DNA of 35,206 bases, taken from contig CANRBX010000028.1 in NCBI GenBank assembly GCA_947628955.1, positions 1 through 35,206 on the forward strand. Direction: 5' to 3'. The position numbers were made by a program, and so were the translations under genes. Below, piece after piece: positions 6,392-14,209 of the stretch. A model generated the notes under the pieces. It worked only from the letters and a program-made list of their open reading frames with translations, had not been told where the DNA came from and ran no database searches. The DNA is from an uncultured Lachnospiraceae bacterium. GTDB taxonomy: Bacteria > Bacillota > Clostridia > Lachnospirales > Lachnospiraceae. How positions within the stretch are numbered: position 1 is the first letter of the stretch; the number at the start of each line of letters is the position of its first letter.

Positions 6392-7717
6392 CTACTGCCT
6401 GTTCTGGTAGAATGCGATCGTCTCTGTTTTGATCTGCTCGATGAATTCCTCCGGTGTGATCGTGCCGAAGAAGAGCGCGTCGTCCGCCGGATAGAAGACA
6501 TTTGCCCACCATTCCGGAGCGGCCGCCATGGCGCCGTCGTAGTTCGGATGGTATGCGAGTGCATTGTCGACCGTCGGCTTTACGTCCGCGAGGGCGTCCG
6601 GATAGACGGCGTCGGTGCGCGCGGCCATGTTTGCGGTCAGCCCGACCAGGCGGTCTGCGGACGCCTTTGAGGAGCAGTAGGCGATAAAGTCCTTTGCCGC
6701 CTCCTTGTTTGCCGCGTCCTTCGGCACACAGAAGGCCATCAGCTGAGCCTCGATGTCCGTTGGGGAGCCTGTGCCGCCCTCGATGGCGGGGAACGGGAAG
6801 AAGCCGTATTCAAAGGCGCCGTCGGTCAGGTCGGCCGTCTCGAGCGGGATCCAGGTGCCGCAGTAGATGAGGCCGGAGCCGCCCATCGCCCAGTCAGACT
6901 GTGCCGCCGGGTAGGCGGAGCCTGCATAGCCCTCCTGGAAATAATCCCGGCCGGCCGCGCTCAGCTCGCTCACCTTCTGAGCCGCCTCCAGGAAACCGGG
7001 CGCGTCCCAGGAGCCGCCGGTCTCGTCGAGCGCCGCGGCCAGGAAGCTGCCGCTGCCCATCAGGCGCTGGCAGAGTGCCTGATAGTAATAGCAATTGTAG
7101 AAGCTGATGTTTCCGTCTGCGGCGAGGGCCGGGATGCCGCTTTCCTCAATGGCATCGCAGACTGCCAGAAATTCGTCCCATGTCTGCGGAACCTCCAGGC
7201 CGAGGCCGGAAAACAGCTTCCTGTCGTAGAAGAATCCGCTTGTGATGTAGATGAAGGGGACGGTGTACTGGCTGCCCTCTTTTTCGTACAGGATATATGC
7301 GCCGTTCAGGTTGTCCCTGATCGGCGTATTTTCGCCGCGGGCGCAGCGCTCGTAGATGTCGTCCAGCGGCTCGAGCAGGATCTCTTCGTCGGAGAGAAGT
7401 GCGGATGCGATCTCGCTGGCGTCGTTGTCGATGATATCAGGTGCATTTCCGATCAGGATGTCTGCCCGGACGGATGTGAGGACGTCGCGGCCCGCGAAGC
7501 TGAAGCTGATCTCGCCGCCGGTCTCATCCGACCACTGTTCTGCCATTTCGGTCAGCCAGACGGCCTGCTGCTCCGCTTCGTTGAAACAGCTTGTATACTG
7601 GACCGTAACGCCCTCGAACGAAGGGGCCTCTTCGGCGGATACCGCGCAGGAGGGGAGATTCGTGCTCCCGATCGTGAGTATGGCGGCGAGAGTCAGGGAT
7701 TTCAAACGGTTTTTCAT
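6392..7717 (-). CDS. Carbohydrate ABC transporter substrate-binding protein (family 1)
   Basis: The protein has an N-terminal signal (MKNRLKSLTLAAILTIG) with an LPSC sequence that may be a weak lipobox, or cleavage at AVSA. The body has the family 1 solute-binding layout: DIIDNDASE near residue 95, a tryptophan-rich ligand loop, GSGLIYCGTW, and the late PKDAANKEAAKDFIAYCSS helix. It captures a sugar or oligosaccharide outside the cell and passes it to the two permeases encoded just upstream on the same strand. AAGGAGG lies six bases before ATG 7717. No ATPase gene is present, so a shared MsmX-type ATPase encoded elsewhere is likely. Confidence 0.9.
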   Translation of the reverse strand: MKNRLKSLTLAAILTIGSTNLPSCAVSAEEAPSFEGVTVQYTSCFNEAEQQAVWLTEMAEQWSDETGGEISFSFAGRDVLTSVRADILIGNAPDIIDNDASEIASALLSDEEILLEPLDDIYERCARGENTPIRDNLNGAYILYEKEGSQYTVPFIYITSGFFYDRKLFSGLGLEVPQTWDEFLAVCDAIEESGIPALAADGNISFYNCYYYQALCQRLMGSGSFLAAALDETGGSWDAPGFLEAAQKVSELSAAGRDYFQEGYAGSAYPAAQSDWAMGGSGLIYCGTWIPLETADLTDGAFEYGFFPFPAIEGGTGSPTDIEAQLMAFCVPKDAANKEAAKDFIAYCSSKASADRLVGLTANMAARTDAVYPDALADVKPTVDNALAYHPNYDGAMAAAPEWWANVFYPADDALFFGTITPEEFIEQIKTETIAFYQNRQ

Positions 7718-7769
7718 AGGTTGCCTCCTTTTAATGAAATTTTTTTATAGCAAAGACGTGTCGTCTCTG

Positions 7770-8621
7770 TTATTCCTTGACGGCCCCCATGGTGAGGCCC
7801 TCGATGATCTGACGCGAGAGGAACAGATAAATGACCAGTGTCGGCAGGGCGATGACGACGAGCGCCGCAAACAGCGCCACCCAGTCGCCGGTGTACTGCA
7901 GGCTGCCCTGCAGCGCGTAAAGCCCCACGGACAGGGGATAGTCGCCGCTGTCGTTCAGGAAGGTCAGCGACAGCAGAAATTCATTCCACAGGCTGATAAA
8001 ATTGAAGATGGCGGCGGTGACCAGGCCCGGCTTCCCGAGCGGCAGCATGATCGTGAAAAAGGTGTGCATGGGGCCGCAGCCGTCGATCCAGGCGGCTTCC
8101 TCCAGAACCCCCGGAAGGGAGCGGAAGAAGCCCTGGATCAGGAAGACGGTAAAGGGGATGGACAGGGCGATGTAGATCAGGATCAGGCTCAGCTTTGTCC
8201 CCACGATGCCATAGGTGTACATCTGAAAGAACAGCGGCACCAGAAGCAGCTGGAAGGGGACGCCCATGCCGAGTGCAAACAGTCTGCTGATGAGGGCGAT
8301 CCCCCGGATCTGGCAGCGCGCGAGCACATAGGCAGCCGGCGCGGAAATCAGGATGATAAAGAAGACCGCGGCGGTTACGATGATGATGCTGTTCGCAAAA
8401 TTGACGCCGAGATGGCAGGAGGTAAAGATCTTGGCATAATTTTTCCACTGCGGCACTTCCGGAAGACCCCAGGCATTCCTGAAAAATTCCTTATTTGTCT
8501 TGAGGCTGCACAGGATCATCCAGCCAAAGGAAAACAGGGAAAACAGGCACCAGAGGTACAGGAAGATCCGTGACAGGCCTTTTGCCGCCGGGCAGATGTG
8601 AAAATGTTTGCGTTCTCTCAT
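7770..8621 (-). CDS. Carbohydrate ABC transporter permease, MalG-type
   Basis: A 283-residue integral membrane protein with six predicted helices. The EAA loop that docks the ATPase reads EEAAWIDGCGPMHTFFTIMLP near residue 180, with the EAA-x3-G spacing of MalG-like subunits. The end, RQIIEGLTMGAVKE, is characteristic of this family. AGGGGG precedes ATG 8621 by about 10 bases. Only 12 bp separate it from the MalF-type gene before it, so the two are co-transcribed. Confidence 0.92.
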   Translation of the reverse strand: MRERKHFHICPAAKGLSRIFLYLWCLFSLFSFGWMILCSLKTNKEFFRNAWGLPEVPQWKNYAKIFTSCHLGVNFANSIIIVTAAVFFIILISAPAAYVLARCQIRGIALISRLFALGMGVPFQLLLVPLFFQMYTYGIVGTKLSLILIYIALSIPFTVFLIQGFFRSLPGVLEEAAWIDGCGPMHTFFTIMLPLGKPGLVTAAIFNFISLWNEFLLSLTFLNDSGDYPLSVGLYALQGSLQYTGDWVALFAALVVIALPTLVIYLFLSRQIIEGLTMGAVKE

Positions 8622-8633
8622 AAGTGCAGCCCC

Positions 8634-9539
8634 CTAATATTCCAGACGGTCGCGTTTCATTGCGGCGCCGATGATGACGACGATGAGCGCGACGAAGAGA
8701 AACATGACGACGCCCATCGCGGTGCTGTATCCCATGCGGTAGATGGTGACCCGTTTGCCGAAGGCCGTGATATACATGCGCACGGCGATGTTGGTGGCCC
8801 CGTCCGGCGGGATGTCCACGCCGCCGCCCCAGGCGTACAGGAGGGCAAATTCCTTGATGGAGTTGATGCCCCAGAGTGTAAGGGCCGTGATCAGCACGTC
8901 CCATATGAGCGGGATCTTGATCTTGAAGAAGATCGTGAATCCGTTTGCCCCGTCCAGCTTTGCGCATTCGATATAGTCTGAGGGCACGCGGTCCAGGGCG
9001 GCCAGAAGGATCACGCAGTAAAATCCGGTGTACATCCAGACCATTGCGGCCAGGATCGCCCAGAAGAGCCGCCCGGGCTCCATCCACACGACGCCCGGTA
9101 TGCCGAACAGCGCCAGAAAATTATTTAAGAGCCCCCATTTGTTGTTGTAGATGAAGGTCCACAGGACCGCGATGGCGATCGGGCTGATGACCGACGGGAA
9201 AAAGATGAGCGCGCGGAAGAACTTTTTGCCCTTTATATCGGCGGAGAGCACCGCGCACAGAGCGAAGGCGGCCGCAAAGATGAGGGCGCCGCCCGCCACG
9301 GTGATCCGCAGGGAATTTCCGGCGGCAATATTCCAGAAGGAGGTGTCGCCCATCAGCTCGGCAAAGTTTTTCAGGCCGATGAACACTTTGCTGCTGGTAA
9401 ACCCGTTCCACTCGAACAGGCTGATATAGAATGCATTGACGGTCGGATAGAGGAAGAGCACCAGGTAGAACAGAAGCGCTGGTGCGAGAAAGACGGCCGC
9501 CATGCGCCGGACGGATCTGTGAATATGACTGCGTTTCAT
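8634..9539 (-). CDS. Carbohydrate ABC transporter permease, MalF-type
   Basis: A 301-residue membrane protein with six predicted helices (FLAPALLFYLVLFLYPTVNA is the first) and an EAA loop near YIECAKLDGANGFTIFFKIK. It pairs with the MalG-type subunit to form the sugar channel. The frame is open upstream to 9644, but the start at 9539 is chosen because AAGGAG lies nine bases before it and the protein then begins with the usual short basic tail (MKRSHIHRSVRR). It is the first gene of the minus-strand sugar operon and faces the divergent AraC regulator. Confidence 0.92.
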   Translation of the reverse strand: MKRSHIHRSVRRMAAVFLAPALLFYLVLFLYPTVNAFYISLFEWNGFTSSKVFIGLKNFAELMGDTSFWNIAAGNSLRITVAGGALIFAAAFALCAVLSADIKGKKFFRALIFFPSVISPIAIAVLWTFIYNNKWGLLNNFLALFGIPGVVWMEPGRLFWAILAAMVWMYTGFYCVILLAALDRVPSDYIECAKLDGANGFTIFFKIKIPLIWDVLITALTLWGINSIKEFALLYAWGGGVDIPPDGATNIAVRMYITAFGKRVTIYRMGYSTAMGVVMFLFVALIVVIIGAAMKRDRLEY

Positions 9540-9640
9540 GATGGAAGCTCCTTTTTTAACTGTGTTTTTCCGGGACGGGAAGAGTGTCTGGCCGGTCTGT
9601 TTATGTTTTTGACTGCAGCGCAATGTTATAATAATTAAAA

Positions 9641-9660
9641 TCAACAGACAGAATTGTTGA
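9641..9660. promoter_or_regulatory. 20-bp palindrome in the divergent sugar-operon/AraC region
   Basis: TCAACA (9641-9646) and TGTTGA (9655-9660) are perfect inverted arms with an 8-bp centre. It overlaps an isolated TTGACA (9657-9662) on the plus strand and lies beside TTATAATAATT, which could serve as the minus-strand -10. It is a plausible operator for the divergent operon. No clear complete promoter could be assigned on either strand. Confidence 0.4.
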
Positions 9661-9788
9661 CAGGATTCAGTGTATCATGGGAACATATGACTGTATTTGT
9701 GGAAAACGATGCTTTTTGTGTGCGAAATGCTCATTTTTTTGCAAATATAAAGGCCTTGTTTTCACGCCTGTCTTTAGAGCAACTGGCC

Positions 9789-9890
9789 TCCCGGTCTCTG
9801 CCGGGGCGGCTTTTATGCGCGGCAAAATCCCGGTCTCTGCCGGGGCGGCCATTATGCGCCGAAAATCCCGGCATTCTGCGCGGCGGCCGC
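9789..9890. repeat. 39/38-bp tandem repeat in the leader of the AraC gene
   Basis: Units 9789-9827 and 9828-9865 share TCCCGGTCTCTGCCGGGGCG and an ATGCGC segment; a third partial unit starts at 9866. The otherwise gene-free stretch 9661-9975 holds nothing else recognisable. Each unit contains CCCGG and CCGGGG steps that could form hairpins. Confidence 0.85.
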
Positions 9891-9975
9891 AGGGCTTCGC
9901 TTTCGCGTGCGGCTTTGGCGGCCTGAGCGGGACAGGCAGTGCAGGGAAAAAGCAGATCATAGGAGGATAACCTGT

Positions 9976-10887
9976 ATGGATATGTCAGAACATTACCGCC
10001 CGATCCGGGTGCGCTCCGGCGTCAGGGTAGAAAGGCTGTATACGCTCCACTACTTTGAGAACCACAGCAAATTTTATTTTGAGGGTGAGAGCCATGATTT
10101 CTGGGAGCTGGCCTATGTGGATCGCGGGGAAGTGGTGGCGGAGACGGATGGCCTGGACGGGCCGCTGCATCTGAAGCAGGGCGATATCGTCATCTACCGG
10201 CCGAACGAATTTCACCGTATTTACGCAAACAGTGTGACTCCGTTTAATATGCTGAACCTCTCGTTTTCGCTGGACGGGCCGCTTGCGGATTATTTTCTTT
10301 CTCATACGGTATTCCACACAGACGGACAGGTGCGGTTTCAGCTTGGGGTGCTGCTGGATGAGGCGCAGAAAGGTTTTTCCCATGATTTTGCAGATCCCCG
10401 AAGCTCGGTTGAGCGCCGCCGGGATGCGGACGCGTGCTGTGAGCAGGTGGCGGTGATGATGCTGGAATGGCTCCTGATTCAGCTGTACCGCAGCGATGTC
10501 CGGAGGGAGGGCAGCCGCCGGGAGCACAGTACGGAGCCGGTCATAACGAACGTCCATGTGAAGCACGCGATTCAGTTTATGAAGGAAAATATCAGTCAGC
10601 CCATCACGCTGGCGGATATCTGTGCGCACGTAAATTTCAGCCGCTCGCAGCTCCAGAAGCTGTTCCGCGAGCAGGTGGGCGTCAGTGTGATCCAGTACCT
10701 TATCCAGATGCGGATCGACGAGGCAAAATTCTATATCCGGTACGGGGACATGAATTTTACAGAGATTTCCAGAAAGCTCTGCTACAGCTCGATCCACCAT
10801 TTTTCAAAACAGTTCCGGCAGATCACGGGGATCTCGCCTTCGGAATATGCAGTGTCCGTCTTTGCATTTCAGGACGGCATCATCTGA
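9976..10887 (+). CDS. AraC family transcriptional regulator (cupin + HTH_18)
   Basis: Residues 1-150 form a cupin-like sugar-sensing domain (HDFWELAYVDRGEV, LKQGDIVIYRPNEFHRI). Residues 200-303 carry two helix-turn-helix units (ITLADICAHVNFSRSQLQKL, then FTEISRKLCYSSIHHFSKQF with the closing GISPSEY). It most likely senses the sugar imported by the divergent ABC operon and activates it. ATG 9976 is chosen over the upstream in-frame codon at 9907 because AGGAGG lies at 9961-9966 and the domain starts directly after it. Confidence 0.93.
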   Translation: MDMSEHYRPIRVRSGVRVERLYTLHYFENHSKFYFEGESHDFWELAYVDRGEVVAETDGLDGPLHLKQGDIVIYRPNEFHRIYANSVTPFNMLNLSFSLDGPLADYFLSHTVFHTDGQVRFQLGVLLDEAQKGFSHDFADPRSSVERRRDADACCEQVAVMMLEWLLIQLYRSDVRREGSRREHSTEPVITNVHVKHAIQFMKENISQPITLADICAHVNFSRSQLQKLFREQVGVSVIQYLIQMRIDEAKFYIRYGDMNFTEISRKLCYSSIHHFSKQFRQITGISPSEYAVSVFAFQDGII

Positions 10888-10954
10888 CCTGACATCCTGA
10901 TATTGGGAGTGAACAGCAGCTTCTGGGCAGCATTTCCGGGCGGCGAATAGTGTA

Positions 10955-10983
10955 TTGACAAAGATAGACTACTGTGGTAGTAT
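10955..10983 (+). promoter_or_regulatory. Promoter of the blaI-like/M56 operon
   Basis: TTGACA (10955-10960) and TAGTAT (10978-10983) with a 17-bp spacer, immediately before and within two palindromic operators. Confidence 0.75.
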
Positions 10984-11005
10984 AAAATTATACTACTGCA
11001 GTAGT
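10968..11005. promoter_or_regulatory. Twin BlaI/MecI-type operators
   Basis: ACTACTGTGGTAGT (10968-10981) and ACTACTGCAGTAGT (10992-11005) are near-identical palindromes with centres 24 bp apart, slightly over two helical turns. The first overlaps the -10 element, the second the probable transcription start. TACTAC-N-GTAGTA half-sites are typical of BlaI/MecI/CopY-family repressors, and the gene they precede encodes one. Confidence 0.88.
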
Positions 11006-11026
11006 TTTGTATTGGAGGATAAAAAG

Positions 11027-11440
11027 ATGGATGTAAAACTGTTTGACTCGGAACTCAAAGTCATGCATGTGCTCTGGAAAGAGGGCGACTGTACCGCAAA
11101 ACATATCTCGGATGTGCTGAAGGAGAAAGTCGGCTGGGATAGGAACACGACCTATACGCTGATCAAGCGGTGCATCAGTAAGGGGGCGATTGAGCGGTCG
11201 GAGCCGAACTTTCTGTGCCACGCGCGGATCACGCAGGAGGAAGTACAGGCGGCGGAGACGGATGAGCTGATCAACAAGATCTATGACGGCTCGGTTGATA
11301 AGCTGTTTGCGGCTTTGATCGGCAGCAGGCGGCTGTCGGCGGAGCAGATCGGGCGACTGAAGAAGATGGTGGAAGAGAATGGCTCAGACCCGGCTGATCC
11401 GATGCAGGGGAGGACTGCCGCGGCGGAAGAGAGGAAGTGA
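11027..11440 (+). CDS. BlaI/MecI/CopY family transcriptional repressor
   Basis: A 137-residue protein with an N-terminal winged helix (FDSELKVMHVLWKEGDCTAK, then WDRNTTYTLIKRCISKGAIE, the recognition helix) and a C-terminal dimerisation part that carries the cleavage region in this family. It would repress its own operon by binding the twin palindromes upstream, and would be inactivated when the neighbouring M56 protease is triggered. ATG 11027 is preceded by GGAGG at 11014-11018; the frame is open to 10955, but that would place the start inside the promoter. The next gene follows 11 bp after the stop. Confidence 0.93.
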   Translation: MDVKLFDSELKVMHVLWKEGDCTAKHISDVLKEKVGWDRNTTYTLIKRCISKGAIERSEPNFLCHARITQEEVQAAETDELINKIYDGSVDKLFAALIGSRRLSAEQIGRLKKMVEENGSDPADPMQGRTAAAEERK

Positions 11441-11451
11441 GGTGCGCAGAT

Positions 11452-13827
11452 ATGGATTTTTTTCAGATGAGTCTTTCGGGCGCGGTTCTGATACTGGCAG
11501 TGACTGTGGTGCGTGCCCTCTTTCTCAGTCATCTTCCCAAGATAACTTTCCATATCCTGTGGATGGCGGCACTGATCCGCCTGCTTGTGCCGTTTTCCCT
11601 CAGCTCGGCCACGAGCATATACACGTGGATTCCGGGACTGGGAGCGCTTGAGGAAACGCTGACGGCCAGTCTGTCAGAATTTCTGTCGGCGGAAACAGGA
11701 GCGGACGATGCGGCTGCGCGACAGAAAGCGGGGGCTGGGACGAATGGTTCAGCTGCGCGGCAGAAAGCGGGGGCTGGAACGAATGGTGCGGCTGCGCGGC
11801 AGACTGCGGGGATTGGGGCGGACGGAATATCAGGCGTGCAGGGAGCGGATACAACCGTATTTGTGGGAGCAGAAGATCCTATGCCGGCGAACGGCGGAGT
11901 GGAACCGGCGCTGGCAGGCAGCAGAGGGATTGGAGGCGTTTTGCTGCTGCTGCCGGTCTGTCTGGCCGTGTGGATTGCCGGGGCCGCTGCTCTGGCGTTT
12001 TGCTTCTTACTTGCCTATGTCCGGGCCTACAGAGAATTCGGGACTTCGCTCCCCGTGGAGAACAGTACGGTTCAGGAATGGCTTGCTGTGCATCCTCTGA
12101 GGCGGAAGCTTGAGGTGCGTTATTCTGACCGGATCTGTGCGCCGCTCGCCTACAGAGTGTTTCGCCCGGTGATTTTACTGCCGGGGAGGGCGGATAACAG
12201 AGAATCAGCCGGGACAGGAGGTTATGCGGATTCTCTGCTGTACATTCTGGAACACGAATATGTCCACATTCATCGGCTGGACGCGCTCACGAAGATTCTC
12301 ATGGCGGCGGCGCTGTGTCTGCACTGGTTCAACCCCTTTGTCTGGATGATGTACATTCTGTTCAACCGCGATATGGAGCTCTCCTGCGATGAGGCGGTTC
12401 TCTGCAGGCTCGGCGGGAATACAAAGTCTGCCTATGCAATGACTCTGATCAGGATGGAGGAGAGGAAAGACAGTTTTACCCCTCTTTTCAGCAATTTCAG
12501 CAGAAATGCGATGGAAGAAAGGATTGGTGCGATTATGAAACTGAAGAAACGCACGCCGGGAAGGCTTGTGACGGCCTGCCTGACGATCATGGTGATCTGC
12601 GGCCTGTTTGCGACGTCAGCGATGAAGCAGCCGGCGCAGGCATCTGTGGAGGCGCAGTCGAAGACGGCAGCTGCAGATGAGAAAGAGGCAGCTTACGCGG
12701 AGGATGCGATCAGCGCGGCGATGACAGCGCTCGGGGAACTGAATCATGCGGTTGCCAGGCTGGAAGAGAAGATCCGTGCGGCGGAGACAGTGCTCGGAGA
12801 ACCGGGCTATACGACTGCCGGGCAGGAAGAGGCAATCCGCGCGGCGGAGACAGCGCCCGGAGAACCGGGCAATACAGTTGCCGGGCAGGAGGAAACTGTC
12901 CGTGCGGCCGACGCCGATCTGGAATCTCTTTATAAGACCTTATCCTACCTGCAGCTTGAACAGGAAAAGATGGAACAGCTGATCTTCTTTGAACAGGAGT
13001 ATGGCAGCTATGGGATTCATTACGATCCGACGGGTGAGGGAACCCTGCGGATGGACGGAAGGACGGTCGGCCATTTCGCCGATGAGGACAACGGCGGGGA
13101 GCTCTGGACGGCGAATGGCTGCGAGCTGAACGTGACGGTGGAACGGGACGACGGGGAGATCGCGTATTTTGTCGTGATGACAGAAGGTGATGCGCAGAGC
13201 AGTTTTACGGTGAAGGCTGTGGAGGATGCCGGGGAGAGTGAAACGGATGTGCAGACGGAGGCTGTGACGGTTACAGAGACAGTCTATACGGATACGACGG
13301 GGGAAGCGCCGACGACAGCTGAAGCAGACGTGCCGGGAGGAGCGCTGGAGGCGGCTGCGGAGGATATCACGGAGGAGATGCCGATGGAAGGCGCAGAGAA
13401 TGCCGGGGAAGAGATGTCGGCGACAGCTGTGGAGGATGCGGTGAAAGAGATGCCGGCGGGAGCTTCGGAGAATACTAGGGAAGATGTTTCAAAGGATGAA
13501 ACCGCGGTAAGTGAAATGCTGCAGGCGGAGGCCGCCGTGGCAGCCGGCAGCTATGAACCGTCTGAGGAGGATCTGAAAAGGGAGCAGGAGTACAGGGAGG
13601 CCGGGATTACGGAGGATCCGCACACAGGTGAATGGCTTTATGACGGACGGGTGATCAGTATGATGGTGGATGAGGGCGGCGGTATCTACATGAATAATAT
13701 GGAGGATACGCCGAAGGAAGACCGGCTGTATGTGATCGTGGAGCGCGGTGAAGACGGCAGTGTGAAAGGGGCGAAGACAGTGACTCTGGAGGACGCCGTC
13801 CTGAGTTATGTGAAAAACAGATACTGA
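11452..13827 (+). CDS. M56 (BlaR1-type) membrane metalloprotease with a long repeat-containing sensor region
   Basis: BlaR1-type proteins sense an outside signal and cleave the partner repressor in the cytoplasm. Two N-terminal membrane helices are followed by a loop with a 13-residue repeat (AARQKAGAGTNG, three copies), another helix pair near residues 160-195, the zinc motif HEYVH at 268-272 with DMELSCDEAVL at 307-317, and a further helix near 370-395. The last 400 residues are extracytoplasmic and unlike the penicillin-binding sensor of BlaR1: a 21-residue repeat, a coiled-coil-like segment (SLYKTLSYLQLEQEKMEQ), two similar strand-rich domains (YDPTGEGTLRMDGRTVGHF and EDPHTGEWLYDGRVIS) and an acidic linker. 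Beta-lactam sensing is therefore unlikely; the ligand is unknown. ATG 11452 is chosen for the GAGG nine bases upstream; GTG 11437 overlaps the repressor's stop. Confidence 0.88.
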   Translation: MDFFQMSLSGAVLILAVTVVRALFLSHLPKITFHILWMAALIRLLVPFSLSSATSIYTWIPGLGALEETLTASLSEFLSAETGADDAAARQKAGAGTNGSAARQKAGAGTNGAAARQTAGIGADGISGVQGADTTVFVGAEDPMPANGGVEPALAGSRGIGGVLLLLPVCLAVWIAGAAALAFCFLLAYVRAYREFGTSLPVENSTVQEWLAVHPLRRKLEVRYSDRICAPLAYRVFRPVILLPGRADNRESAGTGGYADSLLYILEHEYVHIHRLDALTKILMAAALCLHWFNPFVWMMYILFNRDMELSCDEAVLCRLGGNTKSAYAMTLIRMEERKDSFTPLFSNFSRNAMEERIGAIMKLKKRTPGRLVTACLTIMVICGLFATSAMKQPAQASVEAQSKTAAADEKEAAYAEDAISAAMTALGELNHAVARLEEKIRAAETVLGEPGYTTAGQEEAIRAAETAPGEPGNTVAGQEETVRAADADLESLYKTLSYLQLEQEKMEQLIFFEQEYGSYGIHYDPTGEGTLRMDGRTVGHFADEDNGGELWTANGCELNVTVERDDGEIAYFVVMTEGDAQSSFTVKAVEDAGESETDVQTEAVTVTETVYTDTTGEAPTTAEADVPGGALEAAAEDITEEMPMEGAENAGEEMSATAVEDAVKEMPAGASENTREDVSKDETAVSEMLQAEAAVAAGSYEPSEEDLKREQEYREAGITEDPHTGEWLYDGRVISMMVDEGGGIYMNNMEDTPKEDRLYVIVERGEDGSVKGAKTVTLEDAVLSYVKNRY
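11710..11826 (+). repeat. 39-bp in-frame repeat, three copies, in the M56 protein
   Basis: Units 11710-11748, 11749-11787 and 11788-11826 encode AAARQKAGAGTNG, SAARQKAGAGTNG and AAARQTAGIGADG. The third is the most diverged. They lie in an extramembrane loop that varies freely in this family. Confidence 0.92.
12703..12910 (+). repeat. 63-bp in-frame repeat in the M56 sensor region
   Basis: Units 12766-12828 and 12829-12891 encode 21 residues each (EKIRAAETVLGEPGYTTAGQ and EAIRAAETAPGEPGNTVAGQ, each plus one Glu). A partial unit (ETVRAAD) follows, and the preceding 63 bp (12703-12765) encode a diverged version. The units would form helical segments leading into the coiled coil. Confidence 0.85.
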
Positions 13828-13861
13828 TACCGTGAACTGCATTCCCTGATAAACAGATACT
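13815..13861 (+). repeat. Partial echo of the M56 gene end
   Basis: AAACAGATACT occurs at 13815-13825, covering the last codons before the TGA stop, and again at 13851-13861. The match is only 11 bp, but the position mirrors the clearer stop-spanning duplications elsewhere in the window. Confidence 0.4.
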
Positions 13862-13881
13862 ATATTTTAAAATTGCTTTTG

Positions 13882-13929
13882 ACCGGAGCGCTGGAAAACA
13901 CAGATTGGTTTTACAGCGCTCTGGTTTTA
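13882..13929 (+). terminator. Rho-independent terminator of the blaI-like/M56 operon
   Basis: ACCGGAGCGCTG (13882-13893) pairs with CAGCGCTCTGGT (13914-13925) over 12 bp with one wobble, with GAAAAC/GGTTTT-type pairing continuing inward, followed by TTTAT. Confidence 0.85.
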
Positions 13930-13987
13930 TCTGATCAGCAAACAGCCCTGCGCTGCTGAATATTAACGTTCAGGAGCCCTGGGATTG

Positions 13988-14038
13988 TTCAGACCAGGCC
14001 GAAGCACCTGCCGCTGAGGCCGTAAGAAAGTGATTCAA
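13988..14038 (+). repeat. Displaced copy of the tail of the 20712-21314 hydrolase gene
   Basis: The sequence matches 21269-21318 at 45 of 50 positions by eye. It keeps the reading frame, encoding DQAEAPAAEAVRK and a TGA stop where the hydrolase ends DQAEALAAEAARK and TGA. Nothing before it resembles the rest of the hydrolase. It is either the remnant of a deleted paralogue or a transposed gene tail. Confidence 0.75.
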
Positions 14039-14077
14039 CAAGCCTTGGGACCGGGAAAATGCAGGGAGGCACACGTA

Positions 14078-14107
14078 TTGACAGGGGGAGGAAATATACG
14101 GTATCAT
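14078..14107 (+). promoter_or_regulatory. Promoter of the flavodoxin-ferredoxin gene
   Basis: TTGACA (14078-14083) and TATCAT (14102-14107) with an 18-bp spacer, 103 bp before the start codon. The gap 13828-14209 otherwise holds the terminator and the displaced gene tail. Confidence 0.6.
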
Positions 14108-14132
14108 ATGGAAAGATGACGATACCCACAGG

Positions 14133-14169
14133 GCACCCCGCAACTCAGATCCCTGCGGGATGGAGGTGC
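14133..14169 (+). promoter_or_regulatory. Hairpin in the leader of the flavodoxin-ferredoxin gene
   Basis: GCACC (14133-14137) pairs with GGTGC (14165-14169), and CCCGCA with TGCGGG (14154-14159) inside. No U-run follows, so it is not a terminator. No known riboswitch core is recognised. Confidence 0.35.
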
Positions 14170-14209
14170 TGCGGAAAATGCCGGAATCGGAAAGGAGATG
14201 TGAATTTCT

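Noticed and set aside
7356..8573. 405-codon plus-strand frame
   Set aside because: Antisense to the sugar-binding protein and MalG-type permease; the translated product is low in hydrophobic order and rich in Gln/Asp/His, typical of a shadow.
9657..9678. Sigma-A promoter for the AraC gene at TTGACA 9657
   Set aside because: The nearest -10-like TATCAT (9673-9678) is only 10 bp away and no -10 lies at 16-18 bp.
10888..10917. Shared CCTGACATCCTG plus TGAACAGC with 21426-21463
   Set aside because: A 12-mer and an 8-mer with different spacing (10 and 18 bp) in two intergenic regions. It may be a decayed dispersed repeat, but it is too short to support.
14133..14169. Riboswitch in the flavodoxin-ferredoxin leader
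   Set aside because: There is a hairpin, but no FMN, cobalamin or other aptamer core could be recognised and there is no terminator or anti-terminator pair.
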